From NCBI GenBank assembly GCA_017619735.1, contig JAFZRT010000034.1, forward strand, positions 1 through 35,494: a DNA stretch of 35,494 bases. The letters run 5' to 3'. Numbering within the stretch: position 1 is the first letter of the stretch; every line of letters starts with the position of its first letter. Below, piece after piece: positions 14,038 through 22,367 of the stretch. The position numbers and the translations under genes were made by a program. Below the pieces are notes generated by a model. That model saw only the letters and a program-made list of their open reading frames with translations. It was not told where the DNA came from and made no database searches. The stretch comes from Clostridia bacterium. GTDB lineage: Bacteria; Bacillota; Clostridia; Christensenellales; CAG-138.

Positions 14038-14970
14038 TCAATCCAGCGTTATGTCGTTTACGTCGTCTATGCTGTCGCCGCCGGCGCCGGGGCCGACCCT
14101 GCCGGCGATGAGATAGCACTGCTCGATGGGATCGTACACTATCCTGTGCAGCAGGCGGAAGCCCTCCACGCAGCCGGTGCTCGGTACGTGGGTCCGCGGG
14201 CCGGTGCAGGGATGGACGATGTCGCCTATCCTGACGTGCTCCTCGTCGACGTAGGATATCGTGAGGTCCTTCTCAATGCACTCCTCGACCTTGAACTCGA
14301 GGTCTATGAGGTCGACCTCCGGCGGACGGCCCTCGAAGGCGAGAAGGAAGCCGTGCTTTATGTCGCGGTGCTTGCAGCGGCGGAACTCCTCCTCCGGGAG
14401 GAATATCTCGCAGAGGTCCTCCGCGGTGTGGGTCATGCGGCGGTAGACGACCGATTTCGCCACCCTCTCGTGCAGCTCGGCGGGGAGCGGGCCGAATATG
14501 GTCGGGCGGGTGATGATTATCTCCTCGCCGACGCCTATCAGCAGATTCGCGTTGACGTTGAGCATGGTGTAGATGAGATCGAAATGCTCGACTATCACGC
14601 GCTTGCCGTTCTTGACCGCGCGCAGTATCGCCTCCGCGAGCGTGCCCATCTGGGTAAAGGCAGCTTCGAACCTTATGTCGATATGGTAGGTGTGCGCGGT
14701 GAAGAAGCCGTAATCGTCCTGATCGAGTATCGGGAGCGGGCGGACGTTCACTCCGTTGTCGTCGTTGGTGAGCTCGAGGCCGGGGAACATGCCCTTTATC
14801 AGCATGCTTTTGCCGGAGCCCGCCTCGCCGATGATGCCTATGAGCTTGTCGAACGGCGACAGGTACATCTGCGCTATCTGCATGCCGAGCTCATACATGC
14901 GGTCGCGGCCGCGCGGGGCGAAGAAAACGCTGTAATAGTGGTTCTGCTGCATCCTGCCGGAATATGACAT
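14038..14970 (-). CDS. P-loop protein with C-terminal AlaRS-SAD-like motif
   Basis: A 310-residue cytosolic protein. Walker A is GEAGSGKS (48-55) in a short P-loop domain. The C-terminal part contains C255-T-G-P-R-T-H261-VPSTG followed by GFRLL. This resembles the CGGTHV-x-x-TGEIG-x-F motif of the second additional (SAD) domain of alanyl-tRNA synthetase. From memory, databases name such clostridial proteins 'alanine-tRNA synthetase second additional domain-containing protein'; no function is established. It lacks a synthetase core. I chose the ATG at 14970 because GGGGGAC precedes it and the promoter at 15005-15033 excludes most longer starts. It is divergent from citE with about 210 bp between the starts, so a role linked to that operon is possible but unproven. 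Confidence 0.7.
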   Translation of the reverse strand: MSYSGRMQQNHYYSVFFAPRGRDRMYELGMQIAQMYLSPFDKLIGIIGEAGSGKSMLIKGMFPGLELTNDDNGVNVRPLPILDQDDYGFFTAHTYHIDIRFEAAFTQMGTLAEAILRAVKNGKRVIVEHFDLIYTMLNVNANLLIGVGEEIIITRPTIFGPLPAELHERVAKSVVYRRMTHTAEDLCEIFLPEEEFRRCKHRDIKHGFLLAFEGRPPEVDLIDLEFKVEECIEKDLTISYVDEEHVRIGDIVHPCTGPRTHVPSTGCVEGFRLLHRIVYDPIEQCYLIAGRVGPGAGGDSIDDVNDITLD

Positions 14971-15004
14971 GGTACGTCCCCCGATCTGCATTGGTCTTTG
15001 GTCC

Positions 15005-15033
15005 ATCATATCACAGCCCGCGGGATTTCTCAA
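15005..15033 (-). promoter_or_regulatory. Promoter of the P-loop/SAD gene
   Basis: On the minus strand TTGAGA (15028-15033), 17-bp spacer, TATGAT (15005-15010). The transcription start would be at about 14998, supporting the start codon at 14970. Confidence 0.65.
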
Positions 15034-15077
15034 CGGGTTTTTGGCTTTTGCCCCGCCGCTTTTCGGGAAACACGCAC

Positions 15078-15106
15078 TTGAAACGGAAACGCTTCGGGTT
15101 TATAAT
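15078..15106 (+). promoter_or_regulatory. Promoter of the citE-citF-fum operon
   Basis: TTGAAA (15078-15083), 17-bp spacer, TATAAT (15101-15106). The leader of about 65 nt contains the perfect hairpin GCGCCG-AAAA-CGGCGC (15127-15142). Confidence 0.75.
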
Positions 15107-15178
15107 ACTTGTATAAGTGGGTGTATGCGCCGAAAACGGCGCGGGAGCGCCCCAAAGGCAATAGCTGTGGAGGTTGAA

Positions 15179-16060
15179 ATGCGCAGAAGCATGCTGTTTT
15201 TACCCGGCAATACGCCGAACATGATCATCAACGGCGACGCGCTCGGCGCGGACTGCATCATACTCGATCTCGAGGACGCCGTCTCCCCCGACGAGAAGGA
15301 CGCCGCGAGGCTCCTCGTCATGAGCGCGATGAGCCGCATGGGCTTTTCCGGCGTTGAGATCACGGTAAGGATCAATTCCATCGACACCGACTACTGGAAG
15401 CACGATATCGACGCCATAGTCCCGCTGAAGCCCGATCTAATAATGCCCCCCAAGGCGAGCTCGCGCGAGGATATCCTGACGGTCGACGCCTACATCGCAG
15501 AGGTCGAGCGCCGCTGCGGCATGGAGGTCGGCACCGTCCGGCTGATACCGCTCATCGAGACCGCGCTCGGCGTGGAGAACGCATTTGCCATCGCATCCGC
15601 CTGCCCGCGCGTGGCGGCGATATTCCTCGGAGGCGAGGATCTGACCGCGGATCTGCGGTGCAGACGCACCAAGCAGGGCAACGAGATCGACTACGCGAGG
15701 AAGCGCCTCGTCTGCGCGGCGAGGGCGGCGAACGTCGACGTGTACGACACGCCCTTTACCGACGTCAACGACGACGAGGGCATACGGGTCGACGCGGAGT
15801 ACGCGAAGAGCCTCGGCTTCACGGGCAAGTCGGCTATCGCGCCCCGTCACGTCAAGGTCATTAACGAGGTGTTCAGCCCCACCGAGAAGGAGATACAATA
15901 CGCCAGGATGGTTTTCGAGGCGATACGCATAGGCAGGGAGCAGGGCAAGGGCGCCGTATCCCTGCTGGGCAAGATGATAGACAAGCCCATCGTGGAGCGT
16001 GCGCGGCAGACGCTCGAAGCCGCGAAGCAGCTCGGGCTCGGAGGTGCAGACGATGAATAA
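15179..16060 (+). CDS. citE: Citrate/citramalate lyase beta subunit
   Basis: A 293-residue HpcH/HpaI-type TIM-barrel lyase, the CitE subunit. Family segments: MLFLPGNTPNMI, the metal/substrate region IILDLEDAVSPDEK, TVRIN, LIPLIETALGVENA and FLGGEDLTADL with the conserved acidic residues. In citrate lyase this subunit splits the citryl-ACP thioester. In this operon, with mesaconate hydratase and glutamate mutase genes, the substrate should be citramalyl thioester, giving pyruvate. The ATG at 15179 follows GTGGAGG. It overlaps citF by 8 bp. No citD gene precedes it, as would be usual. Confidence 0.9.
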   Translation: MRRSMLFLPGNTPNMIINGDALGADCIILDLEDAVSPDEKDAARLLVMSAMSRMGFSGVEITVRINSIDTDYWKHDIDAIVPLKPDLIMPPKASSREDILTVDAYIAEVERRCGMEVGTVRLIPLIETALGVENAFAIASACPRVAAIFLGGEDLTADLRCRRTKQGNEIDYARKRLVCAARAANVDVYDTPFTDVNDDEGIRVDAEYAKSLGFTGKSAIAPRHVKVINEVFSPTEKEIQYARMVFEAIRIGREQGKGAVSLLGKMIDKPIVERARQTLEAAKQLGLGGADDE

Positions 16061-17462
16061 GCTCGTTTCTTCCGTCAAGCAGGCGATAATCGACAGCGGA
16101 TTAAAGGACGGCATGACCGTCTCGTTCCATCACCATCTGAGGAACGGCGACCACGTTTTGAACATGGTCATGGAGGCCATAGCCGAGCTCGGGATAAAGG
16201 ACCTCACCGTCAACGCGAGCTCGCTGTTCAACGTGCACCGTCCGCTGATAGACCATATCAGGAACGGCGTCGTGACGACGATACTGACCGACTACATGGC
16301 GGCGGAGCTCGGCTCGTTCATCTCCGCCGGAGGCATGAAGAACCCCGTGCAGTTCCGCACGCACGGCGGCCGTCCCCGCGATATCGAGAACGGCTCCACG
16401 CCCATCGACGTGGCGTTCATAGCCGCCCCTGCGAGCGACGCCATGGGCAACTGCACCGGCAAGCTCGGCCGCTCCGCATGCGGCTCGCTCGGCTACGCCA
16501 TACCCGACGCCGCCAACGCGCGCTTTACCGTCGTAATCACCGACGATCTGCGCCCCTACCCCCTCGTCTGCCGCTCCATACCCGAGACGGACGTCGACGA
16601 GGTCGTGGTCGTCGATTCGATAGGCGACCCCGCCGGGATAGTCTCCGGCACAACGAAGATAACCCGCGACCCCGTCGGCCTCTCTATGGCCATGACGGCG
16701 GTCGACGTGATAAAGGGAAGCGGTCTCCTGAAGGACGGCTTCAGCTTCCAGACCGGCGCGGGCGGCGCCTCGCTCGCCGCGGCCAAGTTCCTGAAGGACG
16801 TCATGCTGAAGGACGGCGTGCACGGCAGCTTCGGCCTCGGCGGCATCACGGGCTACATGGTCGACATGCTGCGCGAGGGCTGCTTCGAGTCGCTCATGGA
16901 CGTGCAGTGCTTCGACCTCAAGGCCGTCGAGTCCATAAGGACCGACCCCCGCCACAGCGAGATATCCGCCACGCACTACGCCTCCCCCGGGGCGAAGAGC
17001 GCCGTCGTCGACAGTCTGGACGTCGTCATACTAGGCGCGACGCAGATCGACCTCGATTTCAACATCAACGTACACACCGATTCCGACGGGCGCATAATGG
17101 GCGGCTCCGGCGGACACAGCGACACCGCCGCCGGCGCGAAGCTTGCCATGATAATCGCCCCGCTCTCGAGGGCGAGGCTGCCCATCGTGACCGACCGCGT
17201 GAACTGCATCTCCACCCCCGGCTCCACCGTCGACGTGCTGGTGACGCAGAAGGGCGTCGCCGTCAACCCGAAGGACGAGGAACTGCGGCTGCGTTTGAAG
17301 GACGCGGGCGTAAAGCTCGTCGACATACACGAGCTCAAGGAGATGGCCGAGCGCACGAGCGGCGTGCCCGCGAAGCCCGCTCTGGGCTCCAGGGTCGTCG
17401 CGGACGTCATATACCGCGACGGAACGGTCATAGACCATATCATGAACGTATTGGAGCGTTAA
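16053..17462 (+). CDS. citF: Citrate/citramalate lyase alpha subunit
   Basis: A 469-residue CitF-type transferase subunit. In citrate lyase it moves the acyl group between the acetyl-carrier and the substrate; here citramalate is the likely acceptor. Family features: VSFHHHLRNGD near the N-terminus, NPVQFRTHGGRPRDIE, GNCTGKLGRSACGSLGYA, and the C-terminal GGSGGHSDTAAGAKL with VTDRVNCIS. It is somewhat shorter than many CitF proteins (about 500-515 residues), mainly at the N-terminus. GGAGGTG lies seven bases before the ATG at 16053, inside the end of citE. Stop and next start are only 4 bp apart. Confidence 0.92.
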   Translation: MNKLVSSVKQAIIDSGLKDGMTVSFHHHLRNGDHVLNMVMEAIAELGIKDLTVNASSLFNVHRPLIDHIRNGVVTTILTDYMAAELGSFISAGGMKNPVQFRTHGGRPRDIENGSTPIDVAFIAAPASDAMGNCTGKLGRSACGSLGYAIPDAANARFTVVITDDLRPYPLVCRSIPETDVDEVVVVDSIGDPAGIVSGTTKITRDPVGLSMAMTAVDVIKGSGLLKDGFSFQTGAGGASLAAAKFLKDVMLKDGVHGSFGLGGITGYMVDMLREGCFESLMDVQCFDLKAVESIRTDPRHSEISATHYASPGAKSAVVDSLDVVILGATQIDLDFNINVHTDSDGRIMGGSGGHSDTAAGAKLAMIIAPLSRARLPIVTDRVNCISTPGSTVDVLVTQKGVAVNPKDEELRLRLKDAGVKLVDIHELKEMAERTSGVPAKPALGSRVVADVIYRDGTVIDHIMNVLER

Positions 17463-17466
17463 CAGC

Positions 17467-18306
17467 ATGAGAGAGATCGACGCCAAAGCAATCACCGATA
17501 CCGTCGCGCGCCTCGCCATAGAGGCGAACTGCCTGCTCCCCACGGACGTGAAGGACCGCATAGAGGCCGCCCGTCTTGAGGAGAACTGGCCCACCGCGCA
17601 GGGGATACTCGACAAGATCATCGAGAACTACGGCATTGCCGAAAGGGACTTCGTCCCCATCTGTCAGGATACGGGCATGTGCTGCGTGTTCCTGAAGATA
17701 GGTCAGGACGTACACATCTCGGGCGACCTTAAATCCGCCGTCGACGAGGGCGTGCGCCGCGGCTACACGGAGGGCTACCTCCGCAAGTCCGTGGTGGCGG
17801 ATCCCCTCCGCCGCGTCAACACGGGCGACAACACCCCCGCCGTGCTCTACACCGAGATAGTCCCCGGCGACAAGCTGGAGATCACCGTCGCTCCCAAGGG
17901 CTTCGGCAGCGAGAACATGTCCCGCCTTGCGATGCTCAAACCCTCCGACGGAGCGGAGGGCGTGAAGCGCTTCATCATCAACACGGTCGAGGAGGCCGGC
18001 CCAAATCCCTGCCCGCCCGTAATCGTGGGCGTAGGCATTGGCGGCACATTCGACAAGGCGGCGCTCCTCGCCAAAAAGGCGCTGATGCGTCCCGTGTCGG
18101 AGCGCTCCTCCGACGAATACTACGCCGCGCTCGAGGCGGAGCTGCTGGAGAAGATAAACTCCCTCGGCGTCGGCCCGCAGGGCTTCGGCGGAAGGACGAC
18201 TGCGCTCGCCGTCAATATCGAGTGGGCGCCGACGCATATCGCCGGTCTGCCCGTCGCGGTCAACATCAACTGCCACGTGACAAGGCACAAGTCCGCGGTG
18301 CTGTAA
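17467..18306 (+). CDS. Class I fumarase-type hydratase, alpha subunit (mesaconase)
   Basis: A 279-residue alpha subunit of a two-subunit [4Fe-4S] hydro-lyase (fumarase/tartrate dehydratase TtdA family). Candidate cluster cysteines lie in CQDTGMCC (near residue 67), NPCPP (near 180) and NINCHVTRHK (near the end). Given the glutamate mutase, methylaspartase and citramalate lyase genes around it, the expected reaction is hydration of mesaconate to (S)-citramalate, as inferred for C. tetanomorphum. Class I fumarases can also hydrate fumarate, so a fumarase role cannot be excluded. The cluster would be oxygen-sensitive, fitting an anaerobe. Confidence 0.9.
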   Translation: MREIDAKAITDTVARLAIEANCLLPTDVKDRIEAARLEENWPTAQGILDKIIENYGIAERDFVPICQDTGMCCVFLKIGQDVHISGDLKSAVDEGVRRGYTEGYLRKSVVADPLRRVNTGDNTPAVLYTEIVPGDKLEITVAPKGFGSENMSRLAMLKPSDGAEGVKRFIINTVEEAGPNPCPPVIVGVGIGGTFDKAALLAKKALMRPVSERSSDEYYAALEAELLEKINSLGVGPQGFGGRTTALAVNIEWAPTHIAGLPVAVNINCHVTRHKSAVL

Positions 18307-18319
18307 GGAGGCCGGAGCT

Positions 18320-18874
18320 ATGGAAAAACGCATCACTCTCCCCATCACGAGGGAAACTGCCCGCAGCATAAAGGCCGGCGACGCATGCCTGCTCTCCGGC
18401 GTCATCTACACCGCGAGGGACGCCGCGCATAAGCGCCTCGTCGAGCTCGTCGAAAAGGGCGAGCCCCTGCCCTTCGACATCAAGGACGCGACCATCTACT
18501 ACGTCGGGCCGACCCCCGCGAAGCCCGGACGTGTCATTGGCTCCGCAGGCCCCACCACGAGCTACCGCATGGACGCCTACTCCCCCACCCTGATCAGGGA
18601 GGGCGAGACGGGCATGATAGGCAAGGGCAAGCGCGGACCGGAGGTCGTCGCCGCCATGAAGGAATACGGCGCGGTCTATTTCGCGGCCATAGGCGGCGCG
18701 GGCGCCCTGCTCTCGAGCTGCATCAAGAAGGCGGAGATCGTCTGCTACGAGGATCTCGGCGCGGAGGCGGTGAGGCGTCTGGAGGTCGAGGACCTTCCCG
18801 TCGTCGCCGTGATAGACGCCGAGGGGAACAACCTTTACGAGAAGGGTCGAAAGGATTATCTCTCCTCCCTCTGA
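18320..18874 (+). CDS. Class I fumarase-type hydratase, beta subunit (mesaconase)
   Basis: A 184-residue beta subunit matching the C-terminal domain of class I fumarases. It shows LLSGVIYTARDAAHKRL, YYVGPTPAKPG, IGSAGPTTSYRMD, GMIGKGKRG and AVYFAAIGGAGAL. It completes the alpha subunit encoded 13 bp upstream. A GGAGG ribosome site lies before the ATG at 18320. It ends the first transcription unit; I see no clear terminator, only a weak GC-rich stem at about 18882-18897. Confidence 0.92.
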   Translation: MEKRITLPITRETARSIKAGDACLLSGVIYTARDAAHKRLVELVEKGEPLPFDIKDATIYYVGPTPAKPGRVIGSAGPTTSYRMDAYSPTLIREGETGMIGKGKRGPEVVAAMKEYGAVYFAAIGGAGALLSSCIKKAEIVCYEDLGAEAVRRLEVEDLPVVAVIDAEGNNLYEKGRKDYLSSL

Positions 18875-18934
18875 TACAGCCGGCGCAGGCCTCGGCGGAG
18901 CATTAAATATATGTTATTTTCCGCCGCATTTCTC

Positions 18935-18963
18935 TTGACTTTTACGGCCCGTCGGCGTATCAT
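18935..18963 (+). promoter_or_regulatory. Internal promoter before the glutamate mutase genes
   Basis: TTGACT (18935-18940), 17-bp spacer, TATCAT (18958-18963). The predicted start is at about 18970, which is the A of an ATG opening a 31-codon frame. I looked for a B12 box and other riboswitch signatures in the leader and found none. Confidence 0.7.
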
Positions 18964-18969
18964 ACGCGA

Positions 18970-19065
18970 ATGTGGATACCATGGAGCCATATCGATCCGA
19001 ATGCGGTCGGCGGGCCCCGTGAGGAAATAGATCAAACCGACTTTACCATCAATTTGCTTCATTAG
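18970..19065 (+). CDS. Candidate 31-codon leader ORF before glmS
   Basis: An open frame of 31 codons beginning [12 protein letters not shown] and ending NLLH-stop. The ATG coincides with the predicted transcription start, so it would be translated leaderless if at all. The stop (19063-19065) touches the GCGAGG ribosome site of glmS, whose ATG is at 19077. This would suit translational coupling or a leader-peptide role. No homologue is recognised, and a chance ORF of this length is quite possible. Confidence 0.3.
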   Translation: MWIPWSHIDPNAVGGPREEIDQTDFTINLLH

Positions 19066-19076
19066 CGAGGTTCGAA

Positions 19077-19493
19077 ATGGAAAAGAAAACTCTGGTCATC
19101 GGCGTTATCGGCGCGGACGTCCACGCTGTGGGCAACCAGATCCTCTATCACGCGTTCACCGACGCGGGCTTCAACGTCATCAACCTCGGCGTTATGGTCT
19201 CCCAGGAGGAGTTCATAAACGCCGCCATCGAGACGAACGCCGACGCGATACTCGTTTCCTCCCTCTACGGTCAGGGCGAGCTCGACTGCCGCGGCCTGCG
19301 CGAGAAATGCGACGAGGCCGGCCTTGAGGGGATCCTCCTCTACGTCGGCGGCAATATCGTCATCGGCAAGCAGCCCTTTGACGAGGTCGAGAAGCGCTTC
19401 AAGGCGATGGGCTTCGACCGCTCCTTCCCTCCGGGAACACCGCCCGAGGTCGATATCGAGGCGCTCAAAGAGGATCTGCATCTGGAGGACTGA
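19077..19493 (+). CDS. glmS: Glutamate mutase sigma subunit
   Basis: A 138-residue B12-binding subunit of glutamate mutase (MutS/GlmS). The cobalamin motif DVHAVG is at residues 14-19, with H16 as the cobalt ligand, the same numbering as the Clostridium cochlearium protein. Also seen: VSSLYGQGE, and [10 protein letters not shown] for the nucleotide tail of cobalamin. With GlmE it converts L-glutamate to (2S,3S)-3-methylaspartate using adenosylcobalamin. Length is exactly typical. Confidence 0.96.
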   Translation: MEKKTLVIGVIGADVHAVGNQILYHAFTDAGFNVINLGVMVSQEEFINAAIETNADAILVSSLYGQGELDCRGLREKCDEAGLEGILLYVGGNIVIGKQPFDEVEKRFKAMGFDRSFPPGTPPEVDIEALKEDLHLED

Positions 19494-19511
19494 GTCTCCC
19501 CGGCTGATGAT

Positions 19512-20900
19512 ATGAAACCGATACTTCTCATAGATTTCGGAAGTACATATACCAAGGTCACCGCGGTCGACGCCGACGCGCCGCGTCTTTTGGGGACAGC
19601 CAATTCCTATACCACCGTGCAGACGGACGTGAACGACGGGCTTGCCGACGCTCTTTCCAAGCTTGAAAAGAGTATCGGCAAGCTTGATTATTTCGCCCGT
19701 TATGCCTGTTCCTCCGCCGCGGGCGGCCTGCGCATGCTGGCTTCGGGCCTCGTTCCCGAGCTCACCGCGGAAGCCGCCAAGACCGCAAGTCTCGGCGCCG
19801 GAGCGAAGGTGCTGAAGACCTACGCGTTCAAGCTCACCGAGGACGACGCGGAGGAGATAAAGGCGCTGGATCCCGACATATTCCTGCTCGTCGGCGGCAC
19901 GGACGGCGGCAACACGGAATGCATGATACACAACGCGGGCGTGCTCGCCTCCATCGGCGGGGATTACCCGATAATCCTTGCGGGCAACCGCAACGCCGCG
20001 CGCGAGTGTCAGCGCCTGCTCGAAGGGCGCGAGGTCCACGTCTGCGAGAACGTCATGCCGCGATTCGGCACGCTTAACATCGAGCCGACGCAGCGCGAGA
20101 TCCGCGAGGTGTTCCTCAACAACATCGTGAAGGCGAAGGGCTTGTCCCGCGCCACCGAGCTCATATCGGGTATCATGATGCCGACGCCTTCGGCCGTCAT
20201 GACCGCGATGAAGCTGCTTGCGGAGGGCACCGCCGGCCAGAAGGGCATAGGCGACCTCGTCGCAGTCGACGTTGGCGGAGCCACGACGGACATCTACTCC
20301 GTGGCGGAGGGGCTTCCCGACGATCCGCGCACTGCGCTCCGCGGGCTGCCCGAGCCGTACATCAAGCGCACGGTCGAGGGCGATATCGGCATGCGCTACA
20401 GCATTCGCGGCATCGTCGACGCCGCGGGCATCGAAAAGGTCGCCGGGATCGCGGGCCTTACCCCCGAGCGCATGGGCGAGATAGTCGACATGTTCGCCGA
20501 ACACACCGACATGCTGCCCTATGACGACGAGACGGCGCGCGCAGACGAGGCGCTGGCCTCCATGGCGGTCCGCGTCGCGGTGACGAGGCACGCCGGACGG
20601 CTCGAAGAGGTCTTCGGCCTCGGCGGTCTCAAGCTCGTGCAGACGGGCAAGAATCTTGTGAACGTCGATAAGTTCATCGTTACCGGCGGTTCGCTCATCC
20701 ACACGGAGCACACAGGCCGCATAGCGTCCTACGGCTTCTTCGACGAGGAGGATCCCTCCTCGCTGAAGCCCCGCGCATGCGACGTGCTCGTTGACAGAAG
20801 CTACATTATTGCCGCTATGGGCCTGCTCTCCGAGCATTACCCCGACGCGGCGCTCACCATTTTGAAAGAGGAGCTGAAAAAAGATGACAGTGCAAAATAA
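19512..20900 (+). CDS. glmL: MutL/GlmL, ATPase of glutamate mutase
   Basis: A 462-residue ASKHA-fold ATPase of the MutL family. The phosphate-binding loop [16 protein letters not shown] is at the N-terminus, a second is [16 protein letters not shown], and the adenosine-loop region is [11 protein letters not shown]. It is always found between glmS and glmE and is thought to reactivate or load cobalamin of the mutase; direct biochemical proof is limited. It overlaps glmE by 17 bp. Confidence 0.93.
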   Translation: MKPILLIDFGSTYTKVTAVDADAPRLLGTANSYTTVQTDVNDGLADALSKLEKSIGKLDYFARYACSSAAGGLRMLASGLVPELTAEAAKTASLGAGAKVLKTYAFKLTEDDAEEIKALDPDIFLLVGGTDGGNTECMIHNAGVLASIGGDYPIILAGNRNAARECQRLLEGREVHVCENVMPRFGTLNIEPTQREIREVFLNNIVKAKGLSRATELISGIMMPTPSAVMTAMKLLAEGTAGQKGIGDLVAVDVGGATTDIYSVAEGLPDDPRTALRGLPEPYIKRTVEGDIGMRYSIRGIVDAAGIEKVAGIAGLTPERMGEIVDMFAEHTDMLPYDDETARADEALASMAVRVAVTRHAGRLEEVFGLGGLKLVQTGKNLVNVDKFIVTGGSLIHTEHTGRIASYGFFDEEDPSSLKPRACDVLVDRSYIIAAMGLLSEHYPDAALTILKEELKKDDSAK

Positions 20901-22335
20901 GCGCATACCCGACGACGAGTTCAACGCCATTCGCGAAGAGGTGCTGAAGCAGTGGCCCACCGGCGCGGACGTCGACCTCAAGGAAGCTATCGAGTTCCAC
21001 AAGTCCCTTCCCGATCACAAGGTCTTTTCGAAGAAGCTCGTCGACGCGAAGGAGCGCGGGATAACCCTTATACAGCCCCGCGCGGGCGTCGCTCTGATCG
21101 ACGCGCAGATCGAGCTTTTGACCTATCTGCAGGATAAGGGCGAGGCGGATCTTCTGCCCACCACCATCGACAGCTACACCCGTCAGAACCGCTATCAGGA
21201 GGCGGAGAACGGCATCCGCGAGTCCATGAAGGAGCGCCGATCCATGCTGAACGGCTTCCCGGCGGTCAACCACGGAGTCGACGGCTGCCGCAGGCTCATA
21301 AAGGCGCTGGACACCCCTATCCAGGTGCGTCACGGCACCCCCGACGCAAGGCTCCTTACCGAGATCACCTATGCCGGCGGCTTCACCAGCTACGAGGGCG
21401 GCGGCATATCCTACAATCTCCCGTACGCGAAGAACGTGCCCATGGAGAAGACCATCAGGGACTGGCAATACGTTGACCGCCTGACCGGCATCTATGAGGA
21501 GGCGGGCGTCTCCATCAACCGCGAGCCCTACGGCCCGCTGACCGGCACGCTCGTTCCCGCCTGTATCTCCCACGCCGTCGCCATTATCGAGGCGCTCCTT
21601 GCCGCCGAGCAGGGCGTCAAAAACATCACCGTCGGCTACGGCCAGTGCGGCAACCTCGTTCAGGACGTCGCGGCCATCCGCGTGCTCGAGGAGCTCACCA
21701 ACGAGTACCTTGAAAAGAACGGCTACAACGACGTATGCGTCACCACCGTTTTCCATCAGTGGATGGGCGGCTTCCCCGCGGACGAGGCGAAGGCGTTCGG
21801 CGTCATAAGCTGGGGCTCCGCGACCGCGGCGCTCTCCAAGGCGACGAAGGTCATCGTCAAGACCCCGCATGAGGCGGCGGGCGTTCCCACCATGGAGGCC
21901 AACGCGCAGGGCCTGCGCTGCACGAAGCAGCTTATCACGATGCTTGCCGATCAGGTCTGCACAGCGGACAACCTCGAAGAGGAGAAGGAAATGATCCGCA
22001 AGGAGACCCGCTGCATAGTGGACAAGTGCTTTGAGCTGGGCGAGGGCGACATCGCCGACGGCACCGTCAAGGCGGTCATGTGCGGCGTGCTCGACATTCC
22101 ATTTGCGCCTTCCCGCTTCAACGCCGGCAGGATGCTCCCCGCCCGCGACAACGACGGCGCCATCCGCATACTCGAGATGGGCAATCTGCCCTTCACGGAG
22201 GAGATCAAGGCGTTCCACCGCGCCAAGATCGGCGAGAGGGCGAAGGCCGAAAAGCGCAGCGCCTCCTTCCAGATGGTGATCGACGACGTTTACGCGATAT
22301 CGAAGGGCAGGCTCGTTGGCCGTCCCAGGAACTGA
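20884..22335 (+). CDS. glmE: Glutamate mutase epsilon subunit
   Basis: A 483-residue catalytic TIM-barrel subunit, the same length as C. cochlearium MutE. Recognisable segments: [34 protein letters not shown] with substrate-binding Arg region [27 protein letters not shown], and [14 protein letters not shown]. It binds glutamate and works with GlmS and adenosylcobalamin. Its ribosome site (GGAGCTG) lies inside glmL, so expression is coupled. Confidence 0.96.
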   Translation: MTVQNKRIPDDEFNAIREEVLKQWPTGADVDLKEAIEFHKSLPDHKVFSKKLVDAKERGITLIQPRAGVALIDAQIELLTYLQDKGEADLLPTTIDSYTRQNRYQEAENGIRESMKERRSMLNGFPAVNHGVDGCRRLIKALDTPIQVRHGTPDARLLTEITYAGGFTSYEGGGISYNLPYAKNVPMEKTIRDWQYVDRLTGIYEEAGVSINREPYGPLTGTLVPACISHAVAIIEALLAAEQGVKNITVGYGQCGNLVQDVAAIRVLEELTNEYLEKNGYNDVCVTTVFHQWMGGFPADEAKAFGVISWGSATAALSKATKVIVKTPHEAAGVPTMEANAQGLRCTKQLITMLADQVCTADNLEEEKEMIRKETRCIVDKCFELGEGDIADGTVKAVMCGVLDIPFAPSRFNAGRMLPARDNDGAIRILEMGNLPFTEEIKAFHRAKIGERAKAEKRSASFQMVIDDVYAISKGRLVGRPRN

Positions 22336-22367
22336 AACACAAATAACATCATATAGAGGTATTTGAA

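Noticed and set aside
16478..17470. 330-codon overlapping frame inside citF
   Set aside because: Arg-rich out-of-frame translation typical of high-GC codon bias; citF in the other frame is unambiguous.
18875..19076. Adenosylcobalamin riboswitch before glmS
   Set aside because: Expected from the B12 dependence of glutamate mutase, but no B12 box (GCCACTG-like) or matching core was found.
19062..21002. 646-codon minus-strand frame across glmS-glmL
   Set aside because: Antisense shadow of recognised mutase genes; no ribosome site or domain.
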